A stretch of 32,451 bases of DNA from Spirochaetaceae bacterium (GTDB lineage Bacteria; Spirochaetota; Spirochaetia; DSM-27196; SKKC01). Shown here piece after piece: positions 7,410 to 17,586 of this stretch. Within the stretch, counting starts at the first letter, position 1. Each line of letters begins with the position of its first letter. Below the pieces are notes generated by a model, which saw only the letters and a program-made list of their open reading frames with translations, made no database searches and was not told the origin of the DNA. The stretch covers positions 1 to 32,451 of the forward strand of contig RECN01000111.1 in NCBI GenBank assembly GCA_007694005.1. Reading direction: 5' to 3'. The translations under genes were made by a program, and so were the position numbers.

Positions 7410-8885
7410 GTGAAAAAGGATGCGAAACTGTTTGCGCGTGCGTTGAAGTACCTGGGGCTGGTGTTCATAGTCGGGATTGTCCTTGCCTCGTGTGCCTCAA
7501 GCGAGGTAAGAGCCGCACGCAGGGGGGATGTTTCGGCGCTGCGGGAGTTTGTCGAGGATGGGGGTGACGTTAACGAGGTTCAGCGCGACGGACGTACCCT
7601 TCTCATGGTCTCTGCCGAAGGCGGATTTGTACCGGCGGTTCAGTATCTGCTCAGCGTCGGAGCCGATCCTCAGATACGCGATTCCCGGGGCAGAACGGCG
7701 CTTCATTTCGCAGCCGGCCAGACGAACGTTGCGGTGGCGGACGAACTGCTGGGATCAGGCGCGCAGGTTGATGTCGTCGATAACGACGGACGTACGCCTG
7801 CCATGACCGCTGCGCAATCCGGTGGTCTTTCCATGCTTCGTCTGCTCGAAGATCGGGGTGCTGATCTCTCCCGGACCGATAACTCCGGGCGGACGCTGCT
7901 GCACCTCGCCCTCGAAGGCGGAAGAACCGACACGACCGAGTATCTGCTCTCTTCAGGGGCCGATCCGAACCGCCCCGACGGCAGCGGACGAACGCCGATC
8001 TTTTACGCGGTCGATTCGGGAAACTCACAAACCGTCAGGATTCTCCTCTCAGCAGGCGCCGATCCGAACCGGACCGACCGGGAGGGGCTGACCCCCATGA
8101 TCCGTGCCTCGGCTGCCGACCGCACCGACATTGTGAGGTTGCTGCTTGAGTCAGGCGCCGATCCCGATGTCGCCACCTCCGATGATCGTACGGCCTTCTC
8201 TGTAGCACTCGTACGCAGCGCCGAACGTGCCCGTGGCCTCAACGAGACCGCGGTCGTCCTTCGGAATGCGGGAGCACGGTTTAATGCCGGCGCTTCACAC
8301 ATCGCAGACGCTGCATTCACCGCCGCCGGACGGGCAAACGTGGACGTGCTCGATCTTCTGCTCTCTTCGGGTCTGAACGCCGGTATACGAAACCGGAATG
8401 AACAGACGCTGCTGCTCGCAGGTGTTGAGCACGCACCGGTTGTCCGCATACTGACCCGCTACAACGTGCCGATCGACGCGCGGGACCGCAGAGGAAACAC
8501 CGCACTCATGAACGCTGCCTCCGCAGGCTACGATGAGTCGTTCAGGTTGCTGCTCACCGCAGGAGCGGACACCTCGATCGTCAACAGCGAGGGGCAGACC
8601 ATCCTGATGCTCGCCGTCATTGGAAACCGGGAAGACACCGTCAGGCGTCTGCTCGTCGCCGATGCGGCGACCTGGACGAGGGACAGGGGCGGGAACACCG
8701 TCCTGCACCTCGGCGCAGCGTCGGCCTCACCCGCGATCGTACGTCTCCTGCTGACCGCAGGTGCACCGGTGAACGCGGTAAATGACGCGGGACAGCGGGC
8801 GATAGACCGTGCCCGGGAAAACGATAATGCCGATGAGATCAGGAATATTCTGCTGTCAGGAGGTTCCGAACCGCCTGCCGAATAG
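7410..8885 (+). CDS. Ankyrin-repeat lipoprotein
   Basis: The GTG at 7410, with GGTGG five bases upstream, gives a clean signal peptide that the longer frame from 7335 would bury. The 491-residue product has a basic n-region, a hydrophobic core and the lipobox LASC. The rest is a run of about 12-14 ankyrin repeats of 33 residues, with repeated cores such as GRTLLMVSAEGG, GRTALHFAAG, GRTLLHLALEGG, GNTALMNAASAG and GNTVLHLGAA. A divergent section near the middle (about residues 270-335) interrupts the consensus. Ankyrin arrays bind proteins. The lipobox puts this one on the periplasmic or outer surface, less usual than cytoplasmic ankyrins. It appears monocistronic, with its own promoter-like sequence and gltB starting a new unit downstream. 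Confidence 0.9.
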   Translation: MKKDAKLFARALKYLGLVFIVGIVLASCASSEVRAARRGDVSALREFVEDGGDVNEVQRDGRTLLMVSAEGGFVPAVQYLLSVGADPQIRDSRGRTALHFAAGQTNVAVADELLGSGAQVDVVDNDGRTPAMTAAQSGGLSMLRLLEDRGADLSRTDNSGRTLLHLALEGGRTDTTEYLLSSGADPNRPDGSGRTPIFYAVDSGNSQTVRILLSAGADPNRTDREGLTPMIRASAADRTDIVRLLLESGADPDVATSDDRTAFSVALVRSAERARGLNETAVVLRNAGARFNAGASHIADAAFTAAGRANVDVLDLLLSSGLNAGIRNRNEQTLLLAGVEHAPVVRILTRYNVPIDARDRRGNTALMNAASAGYDESFRLLLTAGADTSIVNSEGQTILMLAVIGNREDTVRRLLVADAATWTRDRGGNTVLHLGAASASPAIVRLLLTAGAPVNAVNDAGQRAIDRARENDNADEIRNILLSGGSEPPAE

Positions 8886-8965
8886 CGACAGCGGGCCCGA
8901 TACAGCCGTGCGACCAGACACCACATGCAGGCAGATACACTTCTGATTCGGTTTACGCGTGATTA

Positions 8966-8994
8966 TTGCATTTTTATGTAAAAATATGTATTAA
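8966..8994 (+). promoter_or_regulatory. Promoter-like pair directly in front of gltB
   Basis: TTGCAT at 8966-8971 and TATTAA at 8989-8994 have a 17-base spacer in an AT-rich island unlike the GC-rich surroundings. The GTG start of gltB is at 9002, seven bases after the -10, so the mRNA would begin at or within a base or two of the start codon. No Shine-Dalgarno sequence is present. Confidence 0.5.
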
Positions 8995-9001
8995 TTATAC
9001 C

Positions 9002-12000
9002 GTGAACATCAAAAAGAAGAGACCATCAGCGGCAGGGCTGTACCGCCCCGACTACGAACACGATGCCTGCGGCGTGGGGTTCGTCGCCCACATAAAGAAG
9101 AAGGCAAGTCACAGCATCGTTGAAGACGCAAAGCAGCTTCTCGTCAACATGACGCACCGTGGTGCGGTGGGAAGCGACAAGAACTCAGGCGATGGCGCCG
9201 GGGTTCTCACGGTTTTGCCGGAACGCTTTATCGAAAAAGTTGTGTCCGAGGAACTCGGTCTGAAACTGCCGGAACGCGGGCGATTTTCCGCCGGTGTGGT
9301 GTTTCTTCCGACCGATGACGCCGAGCGCGAAGGCTGCAAGAACGCCTTCGAAGCGATCGTAGAGGCCGAAGGCCAGCAGGTTGTCGGCTGGCGCACCGTC
9401 CCGCGTGATAACTCGATGATCGGACCGACTGCTCTTGCGAGCGAGCCGGTCATGGAGCAGATCTTTATCGCGGCATCGAGCACGGTCGACGAAGCGGCGT
9501 TCGAGCGCAGTCTGTTTCTCATACGAAAACAGGCCCAGTCTACGATCCGGGCCGGTGGGCACGATCCCGATCATTTCTTTTATATATGCAGTCTTTCCAC
9601 CCGGGTTATGGTCTATAAGGGCATGCTCATGCCCGAGCAGCTGTTTGAGTATTTTACCGATCTGAAAGACCCGGACTACGAGACGCATCTCGCACTGGTT
9701 CACTCTCGTTTCTCGACAAATACATTCCCGAGCTGGGACCGGGCACAGCCGCTTCGTTTTATGAGCCACAACGGTGAAATCAATACCCTCAGGGGTAACG
9801 TCAACAAAATGAAGGCACGCGAAGGCGTGCTTGCAAGCCCCCTGTTCGGAGACAGTCTCAAGCGCGCCTTTCCCATTATCGAGCCTGATCTCAGCGACTC
9901 GGGAACCTTCGACAACGTGCTCGAGCTTCTGATCATGTCGGGGTTTTCGCTTCCTGAAGCAGTCATGATGATGATTCCCGAGGCGTGGCAGAACCATGCG
10001 CTCATGCCCAACCACGGCAAGGCGATGTACGAGTACTTCTCAACCTTCATGGAACCCTGGGACGGGCCGGCTTCAATCGCCTTCACCGACGGGCACGTGA
10101 TCGGCGCGGTACTCGACCGTAACGGACTGCGGCCAAGCCGCTACTACGTAACAGAAGACGATCGAGTCATTATGGCGAGTGAGGTCGGCGTGCTGCCGGT
10201 CGATCCCTCAACGGTCGTGCGCAAGGGCAGGCTACAGCCGGGGCGTATGTTCCTCGTTGACTTTGAGCAGGGAAGGCTCGTTCCCGACGAGGAAATAAAG
10301 GACAAGATCGCATTTTCCAAGCCCTATCGCACCTGGCTCGAAGAGCAGCGCATCCGCCTCGAAGACCTCGAGGAGGTCAGTTCGCCGACCCCGACGCCGT
10401 CCGCGCCAGAGCTGCGTGGCAGTCACGCGTCCACCGCAGGAGGAAACGCAAACCTGTTCGCGATGATGCGCGCCTTCGGATACACCGTGGAGCACCTGAA
10501 CCTGATTCTCGGACCCATGGCGGAAACGGGTAAGGAGCAGTTAGGTTCCATGGGCAACGACGCGCCGCTCGCGTGTCTGAGTCCGCATCCGCGCCTCCTG
10601 TACGAGTACTTCAAACAGCTTTTTGCGCAGGTCACAAACCCGCCGATAGACTCTATTCGCGAAACCATCATCATGAGTCTGTCCTCGTATATAGGGCCTC
10701 AGGGAAACATCCTTGATCTCGGGGAAGGGCACGCGCACATGCTGCAGCTCGACCATCCCGTCCTGCGCAATCGTGAACTCGCGCTTCTGAAGAACATGGA
10801 GTTCAGGGGATGGTCGGCAAAAACCATCGATATAACCTACGAAAAAGCAGCGGGACACGACGGGTTCATGGCGGCCCTCGATCGCATCGCCGCAGAGTCC
10901 GAGGCCGCAATTGCAGACGGCTACCAGCTCGTGATCCTGTCGGACAGGGCGGTTTCCGAAAAGAGGATCCCGCTGAGCGCACTGCTCGCAACCGGCACGG
11001 TTCATCATCATCTCGTGAAGCAGGCCAAGCGGACGCAGATCGGTCTGGTCGTGGAGTCCGGCGAACCGCGTGAGGTGCATCACTTCTGCTGCCTTGTCGG
11101 ATACGGGGCAGACGCGATCAACCCCTACCTTGCCTTTGAGACCATGTGGTATCTCCGTGATTCCGGTCAGTACGCGAAAGACGAGACCTACAAGGAAATC
11201 GAAGACCGCTACCTCGGCGCGCTCGCCTACGGTATGCGCAAGGTATTCGGCAAGATGGGTATATCGACGCTCGACAGCTACAAGGGCGCGCAGATCTTTG
11301 AAGCCATCGGTCTGAAGTCCGAAGTCGTAGACCGCTCCTTCGCAGGCACGGCAACGCGCATCGAGGGTGTCGGCTACGATATACTCGCGAAAGAAGCGGC
11401 GATGCGCCACGAGATCGGGTATCTCGACGGGAATGCACCCATAGGAAGCGAGTTCTACAACCCCGGCGACTATCAGTGGCGCGTCGGCGGCGAGAAGCAC
11501 ATGTGGAACGCCGAATCCATTGCCTTCATGCAGCGGGCCGCCCGACAGAACGATCTCGACTCCTATCGCATGTTCAGCGCGAAGCAGGACGCCCGCGAGA
11601 AGGACCAGGCAACGCTCAGAGGACTGCTCGAGTTCCGCTGGGCCGATACCCCCATCCCTCTTGAAGAAGTGGAGTCTGCAAAGAGCATCGCGCGGCGTTT
11701 CGCCTCGGGAGCCATGAGCTTCGGTTCGATCAGTCAGGAAGCGCACGAGACGCTTGCCATCGCCATGAACCGCCTCGGGGCCAAGTCAAACACCGGCGAG
11801 GGCGGGGAAATGCGGGAGCGCTACAAACCGCTTCCCAACGGTGACAGCAAGCGCAGCGCGATCAAACAGGTCGCATCGGGCCGCTTCGGTGTCACCATCG
11901 AGTACCTGACCGAGAGCAACGAAATACAGATCAAAATGGCGCAGGGCGCGAAACCCGGTGAGGGTGGGGAGCTACCCGGACACAAGGTGTTCGATGTCAT

Positions 12001-13588
12001 CGCGAAGACGCGGTATTCGACCCCTGGTGTCGGACTGATCAGTCCACCACCACACCACGATATCTACTCGATTGAGGATCTCGCTCAGCTGATCTTTGAT
12101 CTGAAGAACGCCAACCCCGATGCACGCATCAGCGTAAAGCTCGTCAGCGAAGTCGGTGTCGGGACCATCGCAGCCGGTGTTGCAAAGGCACACGCTGACC
12201 ACATCCTCATTTCCGGACACGACGGCGGCACCGGTGCATCAGCCCTGACCGGTATCAAGCACGCGGGGCTTCCCTGGGAACTCGGACTCGCCGAGACGCA
12301 TCAGACGCTGGTCATGAACGGTCTTAGAAGCAGGGTCGTTCTTCAGACAGACGGACAGATCAAGACAGGACGCGACGTTGCGATCGCCGCGATGCTCGGT
12401 GCCGAGGAAGTCGGCATAGCGACGAGCGCGCTCATCGCTATGGGCTGCATAATGATGCGCGTCTGCCACAAGAATACCTGTCCGGTCGGTATCGCGACAC
12501 AGGATGAGCGTCTGAGAAAGAAGTTCTCCGGAACGCCGGAGGACATCATCAACTACGTGCTCTTCCTCTGCGAAGACTTGAGGAACATCATGGCAAAACT
12601 CGGCCTGCGCACCTTCGACGAACTCGTGGGACGCAACGATCTGCTGCGGGTCGATGAGTCTGTACGCAACTGGAAGAGCCGCGATGTAGACCTCAGCGCG
12701 CTGCTCTATCGTCCTGAACCGGGGGGAGACGATGACCGGGTCATCTGCTGCATCCCGCAGGATCACGGCATAGACCGGGTGCTCGACCGGACCTTTATCG
12801 AGGAAGCCGCGGCGAAGTTCGTTCCCCGGACAAAACTGCGCCTGGAGTATCCCATACACAACACCGACCGTTGCGTCGGCGGCATGCTCAGCCACTATCT
12901 CGTAAAGCAGTACGGCTTCGGTGAACTGCTCGATGACGCGATCAATATTCGCCTCACCGGGAGCGCCGGACAGAGTTTCGGCGCGTGGCTGTCGGGCGGA
13001 GTGACCCTCGAACTCGAAGGCGACGCGAACGACTACGTCGGCAAGGGGCTATCAGGCGGTCGTATCATCATCTATCCGCCGAAGAATTCCCGCTTCGTCG
13101 CTGAGAAAAACATCCTCATCGGCAACGTGGCGCTCTACGGGGCGACCTCCGGCGAGGGGTATTTTCGCGGCGTAGCGGCCGAACGCTTCTGCGTTCGCAA
13201 CTCCGGCGCGCGGGTCGTCGTTGAGGGCATCGGGGACCACGGCTGCGAATACATGACCGGCGGGCGGACCGTCATTCTCGGCGAGGTGGGCCGTAACTTC
13301 GGCGCCGGTATGTCCGGTGGCATCGCCTACATCTGGGACCGGCACGAACGGCTGCGAAGCAGAATCAACCCTGGCATGGTCGAAGTCTTTCCGCTGGATG
13401 AAGACGATGAGGCGGAACTTGTCGAGCTGGTGCAGCGCCACCTTGAGTTCACCGGAAGCTCGGTCGCCGAGCACCTGCTCGCCGGCTGGAAGGACCGGGT
13501 GGACGAGTTCGTGAAGGTCAGTTCACCGCGATTCCTCGATATACTTCGACTGCAGAAGTCGCAGGACAAGGAGCTTGTGCATGGGTAA
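9002..13588 (+). CDS. gltB: Glutamate synthase, large (alpha) subunit
   Basis: GltB makes two glutamates from glutamine and 2-oxoglutarate, using electrons passed on from GltD. The frame is open from a TTG at 8966, but that TTG is part of the promoter-like -35, so I use the GTG at 9002 (1528 residues, a usual length). Cys23 in HDACGVGF is the N-terminal nucleophile of the class II glutaminase domain, exposed after removal of a 22-residue propeptide. Residues about 23-440 form that domain, followed by the central domain. The FMN domain contains SGHDGGTGAS, and Cys1149, Cys1155 and Cys1160 (C-x5-C-x4-C, in CHKNTCPVG) bind the 3Fe-4S cluster. The C-terminal GXGXG beta-helix is present, with many Gly-rich turns. 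All key residues are intact. The stop overlaps gltD. Confidence 0.98.
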   Translation: MNIKKKRPSAAGLYRPDYEHDACGVGFVAHIKKKASHSIVEDAKQLLVNMTHRGAVGSDKNSGDGAGVLTVLPERFIEKVVSEELGLKLPERGRFSAGVVFLPTDDAEREGCKNAFEAIVEAEGQQVVGWRTVPRDNSMIGPTALASEPVMEQIFIAASSTVDEAAFERSLFLIRKQAQSTIRAGGHDPDHFFYICSLSTRVMVYKGMLMPEQLFEYFTDLKDPDYETHLALVHSRFSTNTFPSWDRAQPLRFMSHNGEINTLRGNVNKMKAREGVLASPLFGDSLKRAFPIIEPDLSDSGTFDNVLELLIMSGFSLPEAVMMMIPEAWQNHALMPNHGKAMYEYFSTFMEPWDGPASIAFTDGHVIGAVLDRNGLRPSRYYVTEDDRVIMASEVGVLPVDPSTVVRKGRLQPGRMFLVDFEQGRLVPDEEIKDKIAFSKPYRTWLEEQRIRLEDLEEVSSPTPTPSAPELRGSHASTAGGNANLFAMMRAFGYTVEHLNLILGPMAETGKEQLGSMGNDAPLACLSPHPRLLYEYFKQLFAQVTNPPIDSIRETIIMSLSSYIGPQGNILDLGEGHAHMLQLDHPVLRNRELALLKNMEFRGWSAKTIDITYEKAAGHDGFMAALDRIAAESEAAIADGYQLVILSDRAVSEKRIPLSALLATGTVHHHLVKQAKRTQIGLVVESGEPREVHHFCCLVGYGADAINPYLAFETMWYLRDSGQYAKDETYKEIEDRYLGALAYGMRKVFGKMGISTLDSYKGAQIFEAIGLKSEVVDRSFAGTATRIEGVGYDILAKEAAMRHEIGYLDGNAPIGSEFYNPGDYQWRVGGEKHMWNAESIAFMQRAARQNDLDSYRMFSAKQDAREKDQATLRGLLEFRWADTPIPLEEVESAKSIARRFASGAMSFGSISQEAHETLAIAMNRLGAKSNTGEGGEMRERYKPLPNGDSKRSAIKQVASGRFGVTIEYLTESNEIQIKMAQGAKPGEGGELPGHKVFDVIAKTRYSTPGVGLISPPPHHDIYSIEDLAQLIFDLKNANPDARISVKLVSEVGVGTIAAGVAKAHADHILISGHDGGTGASALTGIKHAGLPWELGLAETHQTLVMNGLRSRVVLQTDGQIKTGRDVAIAAMLGAEEVGIATSALIAMGCIMMRVCHKNTCPVGIATQDERLRKKFSGTPEDIINYVLFLCEDLRNIMAKLGLRTFDELVGRNDLLRVDESVRNWKSRDVDLSALLYRPEPGGDDDRVICCIPQDHGIDRVLDRTFIEEAAAKFVPRTKLRLEYPIHNTDRCVGGMLSHYLVKQYGFGELLDDAINIRLTGSAGQSFGAWLSGGVTLELEGDANDYVGKGLSGGRIIIYPPKNSRFVAEKNILIGNVALYGATSGEGYFRGVAAERFCVRNSGARVVVEGIGDHGCEYMTGGRTVILGEVGRNFGAGMSGGIAYIWDRHERLRSRINPGMVEVFPLDEDDEAELVELVQRHLEFTGSSVAEHLLAGWKDRVDEFVKVSSPRFLDILRLQKSQDKELVHG

Positions 13589-15056
13589 GCCTACCGGTTT
13601 CATAGAAATACAACGTCGCAAGGTCGTCGATCGCGACCCGGTCGCGCGCATACAGGACTTCAGGGAGTTTCACAGCCACCTCAACGAGCAGGACCGCATG
13701 GATCAGGGTGCCCGATGCATGGACTGTGGGGTCCCGTTCTGTCAGAGCGAGTTCGGGTGTCCGGTCGATAACCTGATACCCGAATGGAACGATCTGGTCT
13801 ATCACGGGCGCTGGGAAGAAGCCTGGCGCCGGCTCATGAAGACGAACAACTTCCCGGAGTACACCGGGCGGGTGTGTCCTGCTCCCTGTGAGCACGCCTG
13901 TGTGCTCGGCATCAACGAGCCGCCGGTCACGATCAAGGACAATGAGTGCCACATTATCGACCGCGCCTACGACGAAGGTCTCATGACCCCGCGCATTCCA
14001 AAAATTCGCACGGGTAAACGCGTGGCTGTCGTCGGCAGTGGCCCCGCAGGGCTTGCCGCCGCCGATCAGCTCAATCAGGCAGGGCATGCGGTCACCGTCT
14101 TCGAGCGCGAAGATAAACCCGGCGGGCTTCTCATGTACGGAATACCGAACATGAAACTCGACAAGGAAGACGTCGTTGAACGGCGCAACCGCCTCATGGA
14201 GACCGAAGGGGTGGAGTTCCGCACCGGTGTGGAAGTCGGCGTGGATGTGCAGCTCAAGGATCTGTCGGAGGAGTACGACGCGGTCCTTCTGTCCACCGGC
14301 GCCACCAAACCACGCGATCTTCCGGTTCCCGGCCGCGACCTCAAAGGCGTGTATTACGCCATGGAGTTTCTCACCGCGAGTCAGAAGCGACTCTTTGGCG
14401 TTGAGGGGTACACCGGTGAGAATCCCGACATTCCTTTTGCGAAGGGAAAGCACGTGGTGGTGATCGGGGGTGGAGACACCGGAACCGACTGCCTCGGCAC
14501 ATCACTCCGTCAGGGCGCAAAAACGGTTACCGCGTTTGAAATCATGAACCGACCACCAAACTCGCGGACAGCCGACATGCCGTGGCCGACCTACGCGCGA
14601 ATCTTCAAGCAGGACTATGCCCACGAGGAAGCGGAAGCAATCTTCGGTTCAGACCCGCGGAACTACGCGATCATGACCAAGGAGTTCATAGACCGCGGAG
14701 ACGGCACGGTGTGTGGTGTCAGGACCGTGGAGATCAAGTGGGAAAAGCCCCCGGGAGAACGCCCCCGACCGGTTGAGATTCCCGGCACCGAGAAAGTCTG
14801 GGATGCTGACCTCGTCTGCCTTGCCATGGGCTTCCTCGGCCCCGAGGACACGGTTCCCGAGAGCATGGGTCTTGAACGTGATGAGCGAAGCAACATCAAG
14901 GCCGCCTTCGAGGCTCACGCTACGAGCGTACCGGGCATATTCGCCGCCGGCGACGCGCGCCGGGGACAGAGTCTCGTCGTCTGGGCAATCAAGGAAGGCC
15001 GTATGGCCGCGCGCGAGATAGACCGCTATCTTATGGGGAGCACTGTACTGTCATAG
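13581..15056 (+). CDS. gltD: Glutamate synthase, small (beta) subunit
   Basis: GltD oxidises NADPH through FAD and 4Fe-4S clusters and feeds electrons to GltB. The ATG at 13581 has AAGGAG seven bases upstream and overlaps the gltB stop by eight bases, pointing to translational coupling. The 491-residue product has the N-terminal cluster cysteines Cys46, Cys49, Cys54 and Cys60, with a second set near 99, 103 and 107 (CPAPCEHAC). The FAD-binding motif is [15 protein letters not shown] near 150, and the NADPH-binding motif is [11 protein letters not shown] near 293. Near the C-terminus, [19 protein letters not shown] is the usual second FAD contact. Length and motif order fit the family. Homologous subunits occur in dihydropyrimidine dehydrogenase-type enzymes, but the gltB neighbour settles the role. 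Confidence 0.98.
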   Translation: MGKPTGFIEIQRRKVVDRDPVARIQDFREFHSHLNEQDRMDQGARCMDCGVPFCQSEFGCPVDNLIPEWNDLVYHGRWEEAWRRLMKTNNFPEYTGRVCPAPCEHACVLGINEPPVTIKDNECHIIDRAYDEGLMTPRIPKIRTGKRVAVVGSGPAGLAAADQLNQAGHAVTVFEREDKPGGLLMYGIPNMKLDKEDVVERRNRLMETEGVEFRTGVEVGVDVQLKDLSEEYDAVLLSTGATKPRDLPVPGRDLKGVYYAMEFLTASQKRLFGVEGYTGENPDIPFAKGKHVVVIGGGDTGTDCLGTSLRQGAKTVTAFEIMNRPPNSRTADMPWPTYARIFKQDYAHEEAEAIFGSDPRNYAIMTKEFIDRGDGTVCGVRTVEIKWEKPPGERPRPVEIPGTEKVWDADLVCLAMGFLGPEDTVPESMGLERDERSNIKAAFEAHATSVPGIFAAGDARRGQSLVVWAIKEGRMAAREIDRYLMGSTVLS

Positions 15057-15086
15057 GCCAGCGGCACTGCGGTCCCCCGCGGCCCT

Positions 15087-16106
15087 GTGGCCCGGCAAAG
15101 GAAGGCTCTTCTGCGCACACAGAGAAATACATCCGGTTTCAGACGTCTGGCCCGCTGGCTTGGCGTCGGAGCCGGCGTTGTGGTTTTTATCCTTGTCGTC
15201 GGTCCGTTTTTCGTGCCCGTACGCTCGACCGGCACCGAGACCGTTTTCGACCTTGTGTACCCTGACAGCTCCTTCCTCGAGGTCGAGGGTACCGCTATCC
15301 ACTACCGGTTTACTCCCTTTCAGACAATTGGTGATGATGATGATGAGCCCCCGCTCTTCGTGCTCCTGCACGGCTTTGGCGCGTCCACCTTTTCGTGGCG
15401 TGAAGTTCAGTCGCGCTTCGCATCAATCGGCGATGTGGTTTCATACGACAGGCCCGGCTTCGGGCTCACCGAACGCCCCGAGGCGGGGAGCCGGCTGTAC
15501 ACCGCAGACGGGCAGCTCAGCATCCTTCAGGCGCTTCTCGCTCATTTCGGTCGCGATACCGCAATACTCGTCGGGAGTTCTGCCGGCGGGACGGTCGCCG
15601 TACAGTTTGCGCTTGAGCATCCCGAGCAGGTGGAGTCGCTCATACTGGTATCACCGGCGATCTACATCGGTGGCGGGGCCCCCGGGTTTCTGCAGCGAGC
15701 ATTACAGCTGCCGCAGCTACGCCGCCTCGGGCCACTGCTTGTCGGCCGCCTCGCCGGGGATGCCGGAGATGATTTTCTGCGCAACAGCTGGTACGACCCT
15801 GAACGCGTGACCGACGAGATCGCCTCGGGCTACCGGCGGCCGACCCGGGTTGCCGGGTGGGAGCAGGGGCTGTGGAACTTCACGACTGCGTCGAGTGCTA
15901 TGGGTCGTCTCGCCGATCGTGTCACAGAACTGCGTGTCCCGGTGCTCGTAATTACCGGGGACACCGACCGCATTGTCCCCACAGAACAGAGTATACGACT
16001 CGCCGGTGAACTCCCCGAAGCCAGGCTTGTCGTCGTGCCGCACAGCGGCCATCTCGCACACGAAGAAACACCAGATGCCTTCATGGAGGCGGTTCATGAC
16101 TTTTAG
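15087..16106 (+). CDS. Membrane-anchored alpha/beta hydrolase
   Basis: The 339-residue product starts at GTG 15087, 30 bases after gltD. It has a basic N-terminus and one membrane helix (GVGAGVVVFILVVGPFFV), so the catalytic domain is probably outside the cytoplasm. The alpha/beta hydrolase fold is complete: oxyanion-region HGFGAS, nucleophile elbow GSSAGG with Ser165, Asp292 or Asp294 in ITGDTDRIVP, and His322 in SGHLAHEE. Family members are esterases, lipases, peptidases or haloperoxidases; nothing here fixes the substrate. It overlaps the following amidase gene by 11 bases, so the two are likely co-translated, perhaps as part of the gltBD transcript. Confidence 0.88.
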   Translation: MARQRKALLRTQRNTSGFRRLARWLGVGAGVVVFILVVGPFFVPVRSTGTETVFDLVYPDSSFLEVEGTAIHYRFTPFQTIGDDDDEPPLFVLLHGFGASTFSWREVQSRFASIGDVVSYDRPGFGLTERPEAGSRLYTADGQLSILQALLAHFGRDTAILVGSSAGGTVAVQFALEHPEQVESLILVSPAIYIGGGAPGFLQRALQLPQLRRLGPLLVGRLAGDAGDDFLRNSWYDPERVTDEIASGYRRPTRVAGWEQGLWNFTTASSAMGRLADRVTELRVPVLVITGDTDRIVPTEQSIRLAGELPEARLVVVPHSGHLAHEETPDAFMEAVHDF

Positions 16107-17586
16107 CGAATACCGGAAAAACGATGCAACCGCGCTTGCCGCACTCGTGAAAAAGCGCTCAGTCAGTCCTGCCGAGCTCCTTGAACTCGCCGTTGACCGC
16201 TTTGAGGCGGTAAACGACAGGCTCAACGCGGTAGTCTCCACACGACTGCCGGCTGCACGCGCCGAGGTCGAAGGCTGTGAACCCTGGGGGCCGTTCTCGG
16301 GCGTTCCGTTTCTGCTCAAGGACCTGGCTATGGAGATCAAAGGAAGCCCCATGAGCTGCGGTTCCCGCAGCTACCGTGGCTACGTGTCGGACCATGACTC
16401 GGATCTGGTGGCAGCAGCTCGTCGCTCAGGGCTTATCGTCTTTGGTAAGACAAACACCCCGGAGTTCGGGATTACCCCGTACACGGAACCGTCGGCCCTC
16501 GGTCCGGCCCGCAATCCGTGGAACACTATGCATACCCCGGGGGGCTCGAGCGGCGGGTCTGGTGCGGCGGTTGCCGCAGGCATCGTGCCAATGGCGAGCG
16601 CGAGCGACGGGGGCGGGTCTATCCGCATTCCGGCGTCCAACTGCGGCCTTTTCGGGCTCAAGTCGAGTCGCGGGCTTCTGCCCTTTGCCCAGGACGGCTG
16701 GGGTGGGGGTGTGGTGGAAGGCTGCCTTTCGCGGTCGGTCAGGGATACCGCGGGCTATCTTGACGCGGTCTCCGGATCCACCGGCTTCGTCTCTGCCCTG
16801 TCGAAAGGGCCACCGGAACACCTGCGCATCGCGTTCAGCACCGCGCACCCCTTCGCAGACGACGGTCTTACCGTGCACGAAGACTGCGTGAAGGCCGTGC
16901 ACGAGGCGATGCGTCTGGCGCAGTCGCTTGGACACCACGTGGAGGAGGTCAGTCTCCCCTGGGATAAAGCCGTGTACGAGCGGGATTTTCTGCCGGTGCT
17001 CTTTGTGTCAACGGTCGAAGAAGTCGCCCGCGCGCGGGCCGTACGGGGTGGAAAGCTTCGCGCCCGCGATCTTGAGCCGAATACCGCGCTCATGGCGCAG
17101 ATGGGCTCGCGAATTGATGCGGCCGCGTATACAGAAGCGCTGTCGCGCTGGACCGAACTCGCCGCCCGCTTTGCTGCGGTATACGAGGGCTTTGATCTGC
17201 TCTGTGTCCCGAGTCTCGCTGAGCCCCCTGCGCGTATCGGGCAGTTTGCGTCTCCAGCGGCCGAAGCGCTCGCGGTCAGGGCAGCCTCCCGACTCGGGCT
17301 CGCCGGGCTTCTGATGCGATTCGGCATTGTCCGGGAAATGGCGCAGCGGGTATTCGGCTACATGCCCTTTACCCCGCCCGCGAACATGGCCGGGCTACCC
17401 GCGGTATCGCTTCCGCTCGGCACAAGCGCTTCGGGTCTTCCGGTCGGGGTGCAGTTCATAGGACCACAGGGGTCAGATGAGCTTCTGCTGCGGTTTTCCG
17501 CCGCGGTGGAGACATCGGCACCCTGGTTCGACCGGGTGCCCGAGCTTCAGGACAGGACCTTCACCGGCCCGTGGTCGTCGCAGTGA
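16096..17586 (+). CDS. Amidase-signature family hydrolase
   Basis: The ATG at 16096 has GGAGG six bases upstream, inside the previous gene. The 496-residue protein has the amidase-signature catalytic triad: Lys75 in FLLKDL, the cis-Ser Ser151 in GGSSGGS, and the nucleophile Ser175 in GGGSIRIPA. The 24-residue spacing between the two serines is the family norm. Such enzymes hydrolyse amide bonds, as in malonamidase, fatty-acid amide hydrolase, 6-aminohexanoate cyclic dimer hydrolase or GatA. It is not GatA here: there are no gatB/gatC neighbours, and the C-terminal half is divergent. No signal peptide is seen, so it is cytoplasmic. A link with glutamate synthase through released ammonia is conceivable, but is inference. 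Its 3' end overlaps the convergent His-rich gene by 40 bases. Confidence 0.9.
   Translation: MTFSEYRKNDATALAALVKKRSVSPAELLELAVDRFEAVNDRLNAVVSTRLPAARAEVEGCEPWGPFSGVPFLLKDLAMEIKGSPMSCGSRSYRGYVSDHDSDLVAAARRSGLIVFGKTNTPEFGITPYTEPSALGPARNPWNTMHTPGGSSGGSGAAVAAGIVPMASASDGGGSIRIPASNCGLFGLKSSRGLLPFAQDGWGGGVVEGCLSRSVRDTAGYLDAVSGSTGFVSALSKGPPEHLRIAFSTAHPFADDGLTVHEDCVKAVHEAMRLAQSLGHHVEEVSLPWDKAVYERDFLPVLFVSTVEEVARARAVRGGKLRARDLEPNTALMAQMGSRIDAAAYTEALSRWTELAARFAAVYEGFDLLCVPSLAEPPARIGQFASPAAEALAVRAASRLGLAGLLMRFGIVREMAQRVFGYMPFTPPANMAGLPAVSLPLGTSASGLPVGVQFIGPQGSDELLLRFSAAVETSAPWFDRVPELQDRTFTGPWSSQ

Noticed and set aside
10541-11746. Minus-strand open frame of 401 codons
   Set aside because: Antisense to gltB, which is complete here. 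Long antisense frames are expected from its GC-rich codon use.
16096-17586. GatA subunit of the tRNA amidotransferase
   Set aside because: Amidase-signature residues are shared, but there are no gatB or gatC genes nearby and the C-terminal half does not read like GatA.
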